Shown piece by piece: positions 28,586-38,634 of a stretch of 64,000 bases of DNA. Within the stretch, counting starts at the first letter, position 1. Each line of letters begins with the position of its first letter. Origin of the DNA: Spirochaetota bacterium (GTDB lineage: Bacteria > Spirochaetota > Brachyspiria > Brachyspirales > JACRPF01). The notes under the pieces are model-generated. The model saw only the letters and a program-made list of their open reading frames with translations. It made no database searches and was not told the origin of the DNA. Position numbers and translations under genes: made by a program. The stretch is from contig JACRPF010000002.1 in assembly GCA_016214035.1 (NCBI GenBank), forward strand, positions 1 to 64,000. Direction: 5' to 3'.

Positions 28586-28614
28586 ATTATAGCGTAAGTG
28601 ATGAAATATGTAAA
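28586..28614 (-). promoter_or_regulatory. ispG promoter, leaderless
   Basis: On the minus strand: TTTACA (28614-28609), a 17-base spacer, TATAAT (28591-28586), then six bases and the ATG at 28579. The predicted start point coincides with the A of the start codon. Confidence 0.8.
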
Positions 28615-28668
28615 ATATTTCCGCAGGGCTCATGTCGTATTTATCGAACGGCGTGTCGCTTTTTTACA

Positions 28669-28697
28669 ATGACAAATGGCGGCAAATTGCGTATACT
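28669..28697 (+). promoter_or_regulatory. promoter of the lyase-like gene
   Basis: ATGACA (28669-28674), a 17-base spacer, TATACT (28692-28697); start point about 28704. CGGAGTG at 28713-28719 is the ribosome site for the ATG at 28725. Confidence 0.65.
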
Positions 28698-28724
28698 GAT
28701 GACATCATTTTTCGGAGTGTTCAC

Positions 28725-31700
28725 ATGAAACTGGTGCAATATGCTGTTATCGCCATACTGTCGGTATCCGCCGCGTTCGCACTCGAACCGTGGAAAACTA
28801 CGGCGGAAGCGCAGGCCGCAATGAAGACGCGGCTCGATCAGCAGTGGGAGAAATACGCCGGTGATGACCTGAAAAAAGGCACCGGCAGTCAGGAACCCGC
28901 ATATTATGCGCTCTATGGCGCCTCGATAGGCTATGACCCCGCGCGGATTGAAAAAGCGATATCCTGGATACAGAAATTCCTCATCACCGATGAAAAGAAC
29001 AGGGCGTACGGGAACTGCTACTGGTATTGGGGTGATACGAATGTCAACGATTACAACGCGATTCAGTTCACGATGCGCATATCGGTGCTGCTCTATATGC
29101 ATTACAGCGACAGGCTTACACCTAAGGCGAAAAAGATACTTGAAGATACGTTCAAGCTCGGCATTGAAGGTGTAAAGCGGCAGCGAGTGCGTCTGTCATA
29201 TTCGAACATCATACTGAAAAAGATATTCAATCTCATCGCGCTCGGTGAGGCGATGAATATGCCCGAGGTTGCAGCGGAAGGGTACAGGATATTTGATGAA
29301 TGGCTTGTCTACACCTATCAGAACGGGCTCTGTGAATTCTTAAGCCCCACGTATTATCAGATAGACGTTGAGAATCTGTCGCTGATACAAAAATACGCGA
29401 AACGTCCGGAAGCACGTGATGCGGCCGCGCAGGCGCTTATGTTCATCTGGACCGATATACTGGCAAACTGGTATGCGCCGTCGGAACGTCTCGGCGGAAC
29501 GCACAGCCGCGATTACGACAGGCTCACCGGGCACGGCGGCATCGATAAACTCGTGGCGATGTCCGGCCTTGTCCTGCCCAACGATAAAAATACGACAAGT
29601 ACGCCGTTCGAGTATTTTTCATTCGCACAGCCTTCTGCGTCGCTTGCCTCGTATGCGAAGGGACCGTTCCCCCGTTTTATGTTTCAGCGATGGGGTGATA
29701 AACCGGAGAACTGGGCAAGCCATTATCTCGGCAAAAATATCAGTATCGCGTCCGCCGGATGCAATTACTGGGATATGGACAAGACGCCGCTTGTCATCAA
29801 TATCGGCAGCGGCAGTACAACGCCGGTAATCAATTACTGGATGGATGGACGCGGCGACTATTTCGGCAAGGCGAAAATACTTGAACGCTCGGGCCATATG
29901 AAATCACTCCACTTGAAGCCGTTCACCATGAGTGTGCAGAACGATGCTGAGGTCCTCTTTCTCTCATCAATCGCTTCCAACGGCAGTGATATGACAGCAG
30001 GCGTAGAATCGACGATATCGCTCCCGGCTGACGCAGAAGTATGGACGAATGAGGCGCGGCTTGACGTGTTCACGAAAAGAAGTGCGTGGGTACACAGTCC
30101 CGGAGCGGATAACAGCACGACCTTCATCACTGTCGGAACCTCGGACGGGGCTCCGGCGTTGACTATTGTTGATAAGAATGACAAAGCGGGAGTCGGTATT
30201 CAGCAGATGGTGCCGGTCAAGGCGGGGAATTTCTACCGCGAGAAGTTACGTGTCAAGGGCGGCATTATCTCGATGTATATGAACTGGCATGATAAAAATA
30301 AGGTTCGCATTGAACCAGAATACATCAAAGAGATTACCGGCGGCACTGCGTACTCGGTTCAGGAATTCGTCGCACAGGCGCCTCAGGGAGCGGAGTACTG
30401 TCTGGTATGGATATATTCACGCGGTGCAAGCACCACCGAAGTGACGATAAACGATATTACATTCGAAGATATCGGCACATCGGCAACAGGTGCATCGCGC
30501 AGTGTGCTGGCATCGTTTGATTTTGTTGAACCCGTGATGCAGTCATTCGCTATTCCCGCGGGAGTGGATATCTTTATCCGCCGCGGAGATGCGGTCGCGG
30601 CATTGCGTATGATTTCCGCGAGAACTGCGGCCGGCGGCGAGGCGCCGCTCACCTTGTATAACGACGGACTTATCCATAATACGCTTCGGCTTACCGCTGC
30701 TCATGATCCGGAACGCACCGGCAAGCGTGTCGCGTTCGCTATGTATGCGTATGCGGCGGAAGGAATACAATCCGACGCCGCGTTCGCCGATGTACGGAAG
30801 AAGATTAGTGCCGTACGGACGCGTGCGGCATATAAAGACAATGAAATGACCGTACAATCGAAAGGGATAACCGGCGATATGAAACTTGTCGGGGATATTG
30901 CGGCGGGAGAACGCCTGACGATGGAAGGCATGCGGCCGGGTACTGCCGATAATATTCTGTCTATCAATGGAAGGGATGCCGGCCGGGAGATACTGGGTGC
31001 GGTTCCGGCGGTGAAGACATATCTTGCGTCACCGAAGAAAAAGGCGTCGTTGTTCCGAGAAACTGCACCGGGCTTGTTCGTCATCAATCCGGCGGACGGT
31101 ACGCTTGAAAAACCGATGCAGATCGTCGACGGGGGGATTACCGTTCCCGTGGATGCGTCAGGGAATAACGGGTCGGCTGCTTATACGTTCGATGTGGCGG
31201 CAGACGGAGATTACGTCGTGTGGCTTCGCATCATCGCGCCGACAGAAAAGAACGATTCGGCATTCATTCAGATGGACGATAAGAAGAAAACGACATACGA
31301 TGCGTTCGACCGGATAAAGGAATGGGCGTGGGATACGGCGCGCGAACGTGACGGTGACAAGTTCAAGCTTGATAATATTTCGGTTTATCCGCTCAGGAGA
31401 GGTCCGCATACGCTCACCATATCCGAGCGCGAGTCGGGATTCAGGATCGGCGGTATCATCGTGGTGAAAAAAGATCTGCAGTTCGATCCGAAAAAGACAC
31501 CGATACCGGCAGCCGCATCGCAGGCAGCAGTTTCGCTGATAACAAACGGGAACTTCACCGACGCCGACGGTAACGGTATGCCCGACGGATGGACGGAGCG
31601 TTTTGCACCCAACAAAACGACGACGTTCATCGAAGCTGTCCGTGCCGATGGCGTATCCGCGGTGAAGATAACAGATAATGATGATAAAAAAGGCGTAGGT

Positions 31701-31985
31701 CTTATGCAGATTGTCGCGGTGAAACCGGGAGAGACCTATACGCTTGCGGCAAAGATAAAAAGCGGACCGATCTATTTTTACATCAATTGGCTTGATGCCG
31801 ATAAGAAGGATATCAAACCGGAGAACAGTAAAATGTTCAAAGGAACAGGTGCGTTCAAACGTGAGACGTATGAAGCCTCGGCGCCTGCCAATGCCGCATA
31901 CGCGCAGGTGTGGTTCTATTCGGTGACGTCACTGAAAACCGAAGTGTTCATAACCGATGCGTCGTTCGCCGCGTCCGGGAAATAA
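28725..31985 (+). CDS. exported polysaccharide lyase-like (alpha/alpha toroid) protein with carbohydrate-binding modules
   Basis: 1086 residues from the ATG at 28725 (MKLVQYAVIAILSVSAAFA); the upstream frame to 28632 runs through the promoter. Residues about 30-300 are helical with Trp/Tyr-rich loops (GNCYWYWGDTNVNDYNAIQF, NGLCEFLSPTYYQID, GGTHSRDYD), resembling the (alpha/alpha)6 toroid of alginate-lyase/heparinase-type enzymes. A beta-rich region follows. A CBM4/9-like module at about 464-585 recurs at about 939-1085; between them, at about 800-930, is another sandwich (AADGDYVVWLRIIAPTEKNDS...GPHTLTISERESGFRIGGI). It probably binds and cuts an acidic polysaccharide outside the inner membrane. 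Catalytic residues cannot be assigned. It converges on the glycosidase operon 30 bases away. Confidence 0.8.
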   Translation: MKLVQYAVIAILSVSAAFALEPWKTTAEAQAAMKTRLDQQWEKYAGDDLKKGTGSQEPAYYALYGASIGYDPARIEKAISWIQKFLITDEKNRAYGNCYWYWGDTNVNDYNAIQFTMRISVLLYMHYSDRLTPKAKKILEDTFKLGIEGVKRQRVRLSYSNIILKKIFNLIALGEAMNMPEVAAEGYRIFDEWLVYTYQNGLCEFLSPTYYQIDVENLSLIQKYAKRPEARDAAAQALMFIWTDILANWYAPSERLGGTHSRDYDRLTGHGGIDKLVAMSGLVLPNDKNTTSTPFEYFSFAQPSASLASYAKGPFPRFMFQRWGDKPENWASHYLGKNISIASAGCNYWDMDKTPLVINIGSGSTTPVINYWMDGRGDYFGKAKILERSGHMKSLHLKPFTMSVQNDAEVLFLSSIASNGSDMTAGVESTISLPADAEVWTNEARLDVFTKRSAWVHSPGADNSTTFITVGTSDGAPALTIVDKNDKAGVGIQQMVPVKAGNFYREKLRVKGGIISMYMNWHDKNKVRIEPEYIKEITGGTAYSVQEFVAQAPQGAEYCLVWIYSRGASTTEVTINDITFEDIGTSATGASRSVLASFDFVEPVMQSFAIPAGVDIFIRRGDAVAALRMISARTAAGGEAPLTLYNDGLIHNTLRLTAAHDPERTGKRVAFAMYAYAAEGIQSDAAFADVRKKISAVRTRAAYKDNEMTVQSKGITGDMKLVGDIAAGERLTMEGMRPGTADNILSINGRDAGREILGAVPAVKTYLASPKKKASLFRETAPGLFVINPADGTLEKPMQIVDGGITVPVDASGNNGSAAYTFDVAADGDYVVWLRIIAPTEKNDSAFIQMDDKKKTTYDAFDRIKEWAWDTARERDGDKFKLDNISVYPLRRGPHTLTISERESGFRIGGIIVVKKDLQFDPKKTPIPAAASQAAVSLITNGNFTDADGNGMPDGWTERFAPNKTTTFIEAVRADGVSAVKITDNDDKKGVGLMQIVAVKPGETYTLAAKIKSGPIYFYINWLDADKKDIKPENSKMFKGTGAFKRETYEASAPANAAYAQVWFYSVTSLKTEVFITDASFAASGK

Positions 31986-32015
31986 CCGATGCTGGCGTGA
32001 TGCTATCCGGCGGTG

Positions 32016-35000
32016 TCACTCCAGGCGCAGCAGTTTAACATCCATAGGCTTTACCGTGAATGGTGTACCCGTGCCGCGTTCTCCGGTGATGAGATCTTCC
32101 CATCCTGAGAACGGTGTCTCCGCCGAAAGACGGATATCGGTTGCGGTCGCGTTAAGACCAACGATATAGACGATGCGTTTCCCGCCCACAACCGCGGTGC
32201 GCGATTCCACCGGCCATGCGGCAGCATCACCTTTCGCGGTGAGTACACGTACCGGTCGTGCAATATCAGCCTGTGTGAACAATGTGTCAAACGTCGCCGC
32301 AAGCTCGCGTGGTTTTCCATCGGCAATGCGTTTGATGCTTCCGCCTGGTGAGGTGATCTGCCTGCCGTAGTTGTCTTGTGTCAGACAATCGCCGATGAAA
32401 ACAGCTTTCCCGCCGGATGCGATGTACTGCTGGACCGCATCAATGATCTCTTTTTCCGCGTGTGTTGCCCCCGCGACAACGAGCAGTCTGCACTTTTTCA
32501 GGTCGCCGTTTTTTATCATACGGTCGGTGATGAATCCCACCGGTGCGTCGAGTGCGATGCCGGCACGATATGCGCTCGTGAGCGTTTTGACGTATGCGTC
32601 GTGGTTCAGATAGAGCGATGGTTTTGAAAAATAGAAGAACACCTCGGGCGTTCCGGGAAATGCCGCCACATATTTGGCAAGGCGTCTGATATCGAGCGCG
32701 GCGGTAGCCGTGCCCCAGGTCACTTTCGGCTGACTCCAGGCGGTGTGCTGCATGCCTGCTCCGCCTTTGTCAATGCCGATATCGCCTTTGGACCATACCC
32801 AGAACTGGCTCATGCGCAGTCCGTGAAAATAGCTGTGGAAATATGTCGCGCGGACGTATTCACTCGATACGTCGGGTTCGTGTATGTAGTGGTATTCATG
32901 GTCTGCAAGCGGTTTTCCGGGCGCCACCGAGCGCTGAAAGTCAAAGAGCATGATCGGTTCAGTCCAGCCGAAGGAGAATTCGTTCTCGGTGAGCGGTTTG
33001 CGTCCCGCATCGCAGCCGGGGATATCCCAGAGCAATGCCTCGCGTTCAAAGTCGATGCCGTTCTCGGGCGAGAGCAGTGTCCATGCCATCGGTTTGTTAG
33101 ATAAGAGCGCCTTCGGACAGTTCTTTTTAAACTCCGCGGCAAGCCATTCGAACCATGATGCAACCTGGTCCTGATGAAACGAAAGCCAGTCCGAGTATCC
33201 GGGTGACCTCGACGGGGGAGGCGTTATCTTTTCAAATGCGGCAATATTCGTATTCCAAACCGTGTTCAGCCGATCTATAGTGCCGTATTTGTTCGCGAGA
33301 CTTTCGCAGAACTGACGCACATAATTCGTGTCTTTGCTTTTATACGTCGGCTCGTTCATGAGCCAGACCACGTGCATCGACGGATGATCGCAGAGCGCCG
33401 GGGCGAGTTTCCTGTAATAATCTGAAACCAGTGTGCGCAGATTCGGCGAATCGATGGCGAACGGGAAAAAACCGCCGTATATTTTATGCCGTTTGGTCCT
33501 GTGGCGCCCGAGTCCCGACCAGTCCGGAAGCACGTCAACGACATCGCCGCCGGTTATGTCCGGATATTTCTGCATCGCCCAGAACGGGAAGTAGTGGAGT
33601 GTTGGATTGTATGCGATCGCAACGTTCTGTCCGGTGAGTTTATCCCAACTTGCTTTGAATCTCGGGAACACGCTTTCATCGCAGACGCCGTCATTGGTCA
33701 TCATGCGGAGAGCCGAATATGAGTTGAAATCATCGCCGAGTATATTGAAACCGTAATCACGGTAGACGTCAAGTTCCGCGAGGAGTTCCCCGTATCCCAT
33801 GCCGCCGATGAGCATGACGGGTTCATTTCCCGCGTAAAAGTTTCCATTGCGTATGGTGACCGTTGCAAGTGCAGGGTCGGGAATGGTTATCGCCCGTGCG
33901 CTTCCGGCAAGCACCGCTTTCTGGGCATCAGATTCACGTCTGCAGGTGGCCTCGATGTAGCGTACATCGTCTGCCGCCTCCGGAATAAGTCCTGCATTGT
34001 ATTTTATTTCGGCTATTTTGAGAAAGCGTCCGGCAATAGCGCGGGCGGCGCGCGCGAACGGAGCCTGCACTCCTTTTTTGTCCGATACGTCGATCACGGA
34101 TTTGAGCTCTTCGACAGCCAGCGATGAACGCCTGATCAGTGCAAGGTATTGCGCGGGAGAAAAAAGTTCAAATGATGCTTCCTTGCGGATACCGCCGGCT
34201 GCAACACTGATGCGGTATCGATTGTTTCCGGGTGTGTCGTCAGTGATGGATAACGTCATGGCGACACGGTTCATGCCGGATGACGCTTTTTTTTCTGCGG
34301 AACGAAGTACATTATTGTTTTCATCAAGGAGCGAAACGGTGAACGGCGTGTTATCCGCGGGAACGTACAGATATGCGCTTACACGGGCTTCATTGGATAC
34401 AGCAGAAAGACGTCCCGGTACGTCAAGGGTAACGGCGCATTTTCCCCCGAACGAGTCCTTGTCGAAGAACGTTGTCGCATGCGGACCTTTTTCAAGTTTC
34501 ACGCTGTCGATGATTATCCCTTCCGTCGGGCTGTCGGTGTTTATCATGATGGGGCAGTCGCGGTCGTTCGGACCGGCGATGAACGTTTTTATCACCCGCT
34601 GCCAGTTCGCGCCGGTCTTTGGCAGCGTCATGCGCATATTCCAGCCGTTGCAGCCGCCCGCCCATGCGTTTCCGGGATTGGCGCTTTTTAAATACAGACT
34701 TAACGTGTACTGCTGGCCGGGTTCAAGCGAAATGTTTTTTGCAAGGATTATCTGGCCGAAAATATTGGGGCCATATGGTGCGCTGTTGCTTATGAAGACC
34801 GCGGTTCCGCCCGAATGAGCGTCGGTGATAAGCGAAAAAGAGGCGTTCGCTTTACCGGGATTGAAACGCCAAGACGACGGTGCGTCGCCGTCACGAAGCT
34901 CAAACCCGCTGTTGGGGATAATATTCTCGCCGATGTCCGATGCCGGCGCGATATCGACGGCGATGTTGATTGCCGACAGTACTATCGTGCCCATAAAAAT

Positions 35001-35030
35001 CATGAGCCCGGATAAGATGCCTCGTTTCAT
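32016..35030 (-). CDS. exported GH42-like glycoside hydrolase with N-terminal carbohydrate-binding module
   Basis: 1004 residues, signal peptide MKRGILSGLMIFMGTIVLS, GAGG upstream. Residues about 35-190 form a CBM4/9-like sandwich (IIPNSGFELRDGDAPSSW...). The catalytic TIM barrel at about 410-800 is of the GH-A type: acid/base Glu 560 in VVWLMNEPTY and probable nucleophile Glu 712 in LADHEYHYI. After the barrel comes a Rossmann-like domain (CRLLVVAGATHAEKEIIDAVQQYIASGGKAVFIGD) equal to the GH42 trimerisation domain, and a short C-terminal beta domain. Beta-galactosidase or a related exo-activity is likely, but the substrate is unknown. It is the last gene of the operon, 13 bases after the related glycosidase gene. 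Confidence 0.87.
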   Translation of the reverse strand: MKRGILSGLMIFMGTIVLSAINIAVDIAPASDIGENIIPNSGFELRDGDAPSSWRFNPGKANASFSLITDAHSGGTAVFISNSAPYGPNIFGQIILAKNISLEPGQQYTLSLYLKSANPGNAWAGGCNGWNMRMTLPKTGANWQRVIKTFIAGPNDRDCPIMINTDSPTEGIIIDSVKLEKGPHATTFFDKDSFGGKCAVTLDVPGRLSAVSNEARVSAYLYVPADNTPFTVSLLDENNNVLRSAEKKASSGMNRVAMTLSITDDTPGNNRYRISVAAGGIRKEASFELFSPAQYLALIRRSSLAVEELKSVIDVSDKKGVQAPFARAARAIAGRFLKIAEIKYNAGLIPEAADDVRYIEATCRRESDAQKAVLAGSARAITIPDPALATVTIRNGNFYAGNEPVMLIGGMGYGELLAELDVYRDYGFNILGDDFNSYSALRMMTNDGVCDESVFPRFKASWDKLTGQNVAIAYNPTLHYFPFWAMQKYPDITGGDVVDVLPDWSGLGRHRTKRHKIYGGFFPFAIDSPNLRTLVSDYYRKLAPALCDHPSMHVVWLMNEPTYKSKDTNYVRQFCESLANKYGTIDRLNTVWNTNIAAFEKITPPPSRSPGYSDWLSFHQDQVASWFEWLAAEFKKNCPKALLSNKPMAWTLLSPENGIDFEREALLWDIPGCDAGRKPLTENEFSFGWTEPIMLFDFQRSVAPGKPLADHEYHYIHEPDVSSEYVRATYFHSYFHGLRMSQFWVWSKGDIGIDKGGAGMQHTAWSQPKVTWGTATAALDIRRLAKYVAAFPGTPEVFFYFSKPSLYLNHDAYVKTLTSAYRAGIALDAPVGFITDRMIKNGDLKKCRLLVVAGATHAEKEIIDAVQQYIASGGKAVFIGDCLTQDNYGRQITSPGGSIKRIADGKPRELAATFDTLFTQADIARPVRVLTAKGDAAAWPVESRTAVVGGKRIVYIVGLNATATDIRLSAETPFSGWEDLITGERGTGTPFTVKPMDVKLLRLE

Positions 35031-35043
35031 AACAAAATCCTCG

Positions 35044-38000
35044 TTATTTTATTTCAAGTAATACCGGAACGAACGGGTCAAGCGTCAGCTCTGCTGCAGT
35101 AACTGGCTTTTCAGCGATCAGGTCATGGAAGCGTTGTATGCGGCTGCCGCCGAGTTCAAGCGTAATGTTTTTTTTCTGCTTTGTATAATTTGCGGCAAGC
35201 ATCAGCGTCCGGTTATCATGTTTCACGAAACGATATTCAACACCTGTTACCGGCTGTTTTGTGGTTGTATCGATAAGCTTGTAGGGGAATAGACCCATCG
35301 TATTAAGCAGCTTTCCGAGGTACGTATGGAGTTCATCCACAGGCGGAGTGTTCTTCAGCATGATTGCTGATGCAGTAACGGTGTTATAATCACTTCCCGC
35401 GGTGCGGTCGTATTCATCCCGTGACAATGACGATTCACCGATGAGGAGGACTTTCCCTCCGGCGGATGCATATCTTTTTATGCCTGCAAGAACTGCGGCA
35501 GGTACATTTTTTGCCGCAGGTACTACAAGCAGCTTGAACGACGGTAGTTTTCCTTCAACTATCTGCTTTTCAGAAACGAACGCAGCTTTCTGGCCGTTGA
35601 ACAGTATAGACTCATACGCGGCTTTGACGCCGGATGCATAAAATGGTGAATACACAAGCGAGGTGACGGAGTAAAGTATTGCCACGTTTGCCGCCGCATC
35701 CTGAAATGCGGTAACCTCAGGTGCAAGACGATTCAAGTCGAGGCCGGTTTTGCCGACCGCGGCTACAACATCGGGACGATGCAGTATGCTGCCCTCGGCG
35801 TCGCTTTTTTCGTCATACGTGCGCTCCCAGAGCCAGCCGGTGGTCGCGCTCCGGCCGTGGAAAGCGCCCATGAAAATATCGGTATTCACATGCGTCGCCT
35901 GTTCCGGTCCGTAGAAACTATCGCGGTCGAGTATGTAATGATCTTCTGAGTTGAATATCGGTGCGGCTTTCATCGAGGACATCAGGTCGTAGAACATGAA
36001 TTTATTGACATGCGGCTTTTCGCCTTTCACCCATGCCCACGCGTCGCAGCCGTTTATGTCAGACCAGTCGCACATACGTTCCGGATCTATGCCGTTACCG
36101 ATACAGCCGCCGCATTCGAATATCTGCGGCATTATCTTTGCGTGGAGCGGTATTTCCGGCGCCGTCGTCCGTACGATTTCCGCCATCCAGCGATGCCATC
36201 CCGCAAAACGTTCCATATTGAACACGGTCCAGTCATAGAACAGCGGTGTCGCCTCCGGTTTTGTACCGTTGGGAACCTGAACGTCGTCGAACGATGCATA
36301 TGAGCTGCCGTGTGCTTTGGAAAGATTCTCAACGGTGCCGTGTATCCGTTTCAGATATGCCGCCCAGAGCGCTTTCGTGAAAGCGTCACCCCGCGAATCG
36401 ATGTACACCGGCTCATTGCTCAGGCAGAAGCTGTGCAGTGAGCGGTATTTTTTAAGAACCGGGATAACCGCACGGAGAAATGCCTCTTCGATGGCACGGG
36501 CTTCAGGTGCGTCGATGGTCTGCTTGAGAAAACCGCCCCGGTAATTCGTCAGGTGCGGCCATTTTTCGAGCGCCCATTTGGGAAAATAATGCGGCGAAAG
36601 GAGTATGTTCACCGCGATATTGTTCGCTTCGGCATTGGTCAATACCGGGATTATATCCTGGTCGAGCTTCTTCAGGTCGATGCTGCATAATTCACCGGTC
36701 GTTTTCGGAGGCATGACCACACCGCTCGGACCTACTTCTATCTGGATAATGTTGTTTCCGAAATCCTGAAATACCGGAACGTCGCGCCGCACCTGGCCGA
36801 AGTGTCCGTAGCCGGTCAGTATCACCGGACGCCGTTTTACCAAACCGGAAGGTTCCAGCACGTCGGCGATCATAGAACGGTTTTTTACTTCCATTGTTCC
36901 GGTGCGATAACGATACACGGGAACAGGGCTTTTCTGTTTCGCAAGATATGCGGTCAGCGTATCCGTTGTTTCGTCATAGAGGCGCTCCAATTCACGTATA
37001 ACATATGCCGCCCGCGGCAGACGGCTGTTCTTGATATCATCTTTTCCATAGCCGATGAAGCGCTTAATTACTGTATAATTCACCGTTTCATAATCGGTGC
37101 TTATCTTCCGGGTTTTGCAGGCGGAGAAGAGTTCTTCCAGTTTTGTAAGCTTAGCCGCAAGTGCATCAAGCCCGGCGATAAGGTTTTCTGCATTATAATC
37201 AAGGACATTGACGGATGCAATACGCTTGACTATTTCGCCCGATGAGTTCTGTTTTACCTCGAACGGAACAGTTATGTTTCCTGCATCAGCAAATTTCATG
37301 GAATAGGTAATGCCGGTTACCGTACGGGCCGGTATCGTTAGTTCGCCGTCGCCGGAGGGTGTTGAAAATCGAATCGTCTCTGCAGCATCCGATATGTTTC
37401 CCATCCATGCCCCAAGTTCCGCGGTGCCGCCTTTGAAGATCTCTTTTCCATAATAATGAGTGAATGCACTGAACGTTTTTCCTTTCTCAATCGGAGCGAG
37501 TATCGGGAAATTCAGCGGCAGTTTACTCACGCCGATACCGGGCGTCCATTCGATGTAGCCCTTGCGTCCGTTGCCGTCATCATCATTGATGAGCATGTTG
37601 AACTGCAGTCGATCGGGAACGGACTTTGATGATGACACCGATTCCCAGGGCATTGCTATTTCATACGTGATGACATTTTCTTTTGTTGTTACCGCGAGTT
37701 TCACGGCTTCCTTTCCGGATAAAGCGCTTCCTTTCACCCACGACCATACGTCTGGTCTGTCTTTCACCGAAGCAAAACCGTATTCGGGACCATATGAGTC
37801 TCCGGTTCCAAATCCAATCTGAACACTGTCGCCTTTCCACATGCTTTCACCGGGCAGTGCTGCCTGGATGTTGTCGGTGACCTTAATACAGAGATAAAGA
37901 TTTTTCTCATCATATGCGAAACGTATTTTTGCGGAAAGATCGTTTTCTCCGTTCCAGTCTTTCATAACGGTCTGGACGGGAAGGGTGGGTAACGCAATCC

Positions 38001-38616
38001 CGGAAAAGCCTTTCCAGTCATCGGTGTTTCCATCGATAATAACAGTGTTTGCATAAAGCAATGGAACGAATAGCGACGCGCCCAGCGAGTCTATCCGGCG
38101 ATCGATTTTATTGAACGGCATCTTTTCTTCGGTAACCGAAATGCCGTCAACGTAGAGTAGTTCGGTGATATTCTCGGTTATCAGCCGGAGTTCGGCAGAT
38201 GTCTCATGTTCCGGAACCGTGTAGGTGAAGGATATTTTATACCAATCATATGAGCCGTTGGGGCAGGACTTGCGTATCATCCACTTTTTATCAATGGTAA
38301 ATACGGCGCCGCTCACATTAACGCCTTTTACCCATGCGGTGATTACGTATGTCTTTTTCGGCTGCACCGTTATCTTCTGCCATAGAGTGCCATAGACGTT
38401 CGCCTGTTTTGCTGTTGCATTCTTTATCAGGAGCGATTTCTGACTTTGATATGCAACATCGCTTATCTCCCATGAAGCACGCGCATCTCTGCTTATCGCT
38501 TTATTCCAGCCGTCAAGACCGTTTTCAAAACCGCCGTTGCTTACCGCTTCCTGTGCGGTGACAAGTACCGCAGACATGAAACATGCCGCGATGAGCGATG
38601 TGCAGAGCTTTTTCAT
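35044..38616 (-). CDS. exported GH42-like glycoside hydrolase with CBM4/9 and CBM9-like modules
   Basis: 1190 residues from the ATG at 38616 (MKKLCTSLIAACFMSAVLVTA), six bases after GGAG. An ATG four codons upstream lies within that ribosome site. Residues about 25-160 are a CBM4/9-like module (AVSNGGFENGLDGW). Residues about 185-365 are CBM9/DOMON-like (IDGNTDDWKGFSG...IRFAYDEKNLYLCIKVTDN...DSVQIGFGTG). A GH-A barrel follows, with acid/base Glu 735 in SFCLSNEPVY and probable nucleophile Glu 891 in IFNSEDHYI. Then comes the trimerisation-like domain (FKLLVVPAAKNVPAAVLAGIKRYASAGGKVLLIGES). It is a divergent paralogue of the next gene, with an extra module. Confidence 0.87.
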   Translation of the reverse strand: MKKLCTSLIAACFMSAVLVTAQEAVSNGGFENGLDGWNKAISRDARASWEISDVAYQSQKSLLIKNATAKQANVYGTLWQKITVQPKKTYVITAWVKGVNVSGAVFTIDKKWMIRKSCPNGSYDWYKISFTYTVPEHETSAELRLITENITELLYVDGISVTEEKMPFNKIDRRIDSLGASLFVPLLYANTVIIDGNTDDWKGFSGIALPTLPVQTVMKDWNGENDLSAKIRFAYDEKNLYLCIKVTDNIQAALPGESMWKGDSVQIGFGTGDSYGPEYGFASVKDRPDVWSWVKGSALSGKEAVKLAVTTKENVITYEIAMPWESVSSSKSVPDRLQFNMLINDDDGNGRKGYIEWTPGIGVSKLPLNFPILAPIEKGKTFSAFTHYYGKEIFKGGTAELGAWMGNISDAAETIRFSTPSGDGELTIPARTVTGITYSMKFADAGNITVPFEVKQNSSGEIVKRIASVNVLDYNAENLIAGLDALAAKLTKLEELFSACKTRKISTDYETVNYTVIKRFIGYGKDDIKNSRLPRAAYVIRELERLYDETTDTLTAYLAKQKSPVPVYRYRTGTMEVKNRSMIADVLEPSGLVKRRPVILTGYGHFGQVRRDVPVFQDFGNNIIQIEVGPSGVVMPPKTTGELCSIDLKKLDQDIIPVLTNAEANNIAVNILLSPHYFPKWALEKWPHLTNYRGGFLKQTIDAPEARAIEEAFLRAVIPVLKKYRSLHSFCLSNEPVYIDSRGDAFTKALWAAYLKRIHGTVENLSKAHGSSYASFDDVQVPNGTKPEATPLFYDWTVFNMERFAGWHRWMAEIVRTTAPEIPLHAKIMPQIFECGGCIGNGIDPERMCDWSDINGCDAWAWVKGEKPHVNKFMFYDLMSSMKAAPIFNSEDHYILDRDSFYGPEQATHVNTDIFMGAFHGRSATTGWLWERTYDEKSDAEGSILHRPDVVAAVGKTGLDLNRLAPEVTAFQDAAANVAILYSVTSLVYSPFYASGVKAAYESILFNGQKAAFVSEKQIVEGKLPSFKLLVVPAAKNVPAAVLAGIKRYASAGGKVLLIGESSLSRDEYDRTAGSDYNTVTASAIMLKNTPPVDELHTYLGKLLNTMGLFPYKLIDTTTKQPVTGVEYRFVKHDNRTLMLAANYTKQKKNITLELGGSRIQRFHDLIAEKPVTAAELTLDPFVPVLLEIK

Positions 38617-38634
38617 GGTATACTCCATTGTCTT

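Noticed and set aside
28632-28724. Extended N-terminus of the lyase-like protein
   Set aside because: The extra codons contain the promoter and ribosome site, and the signal peptide begins at 28725.
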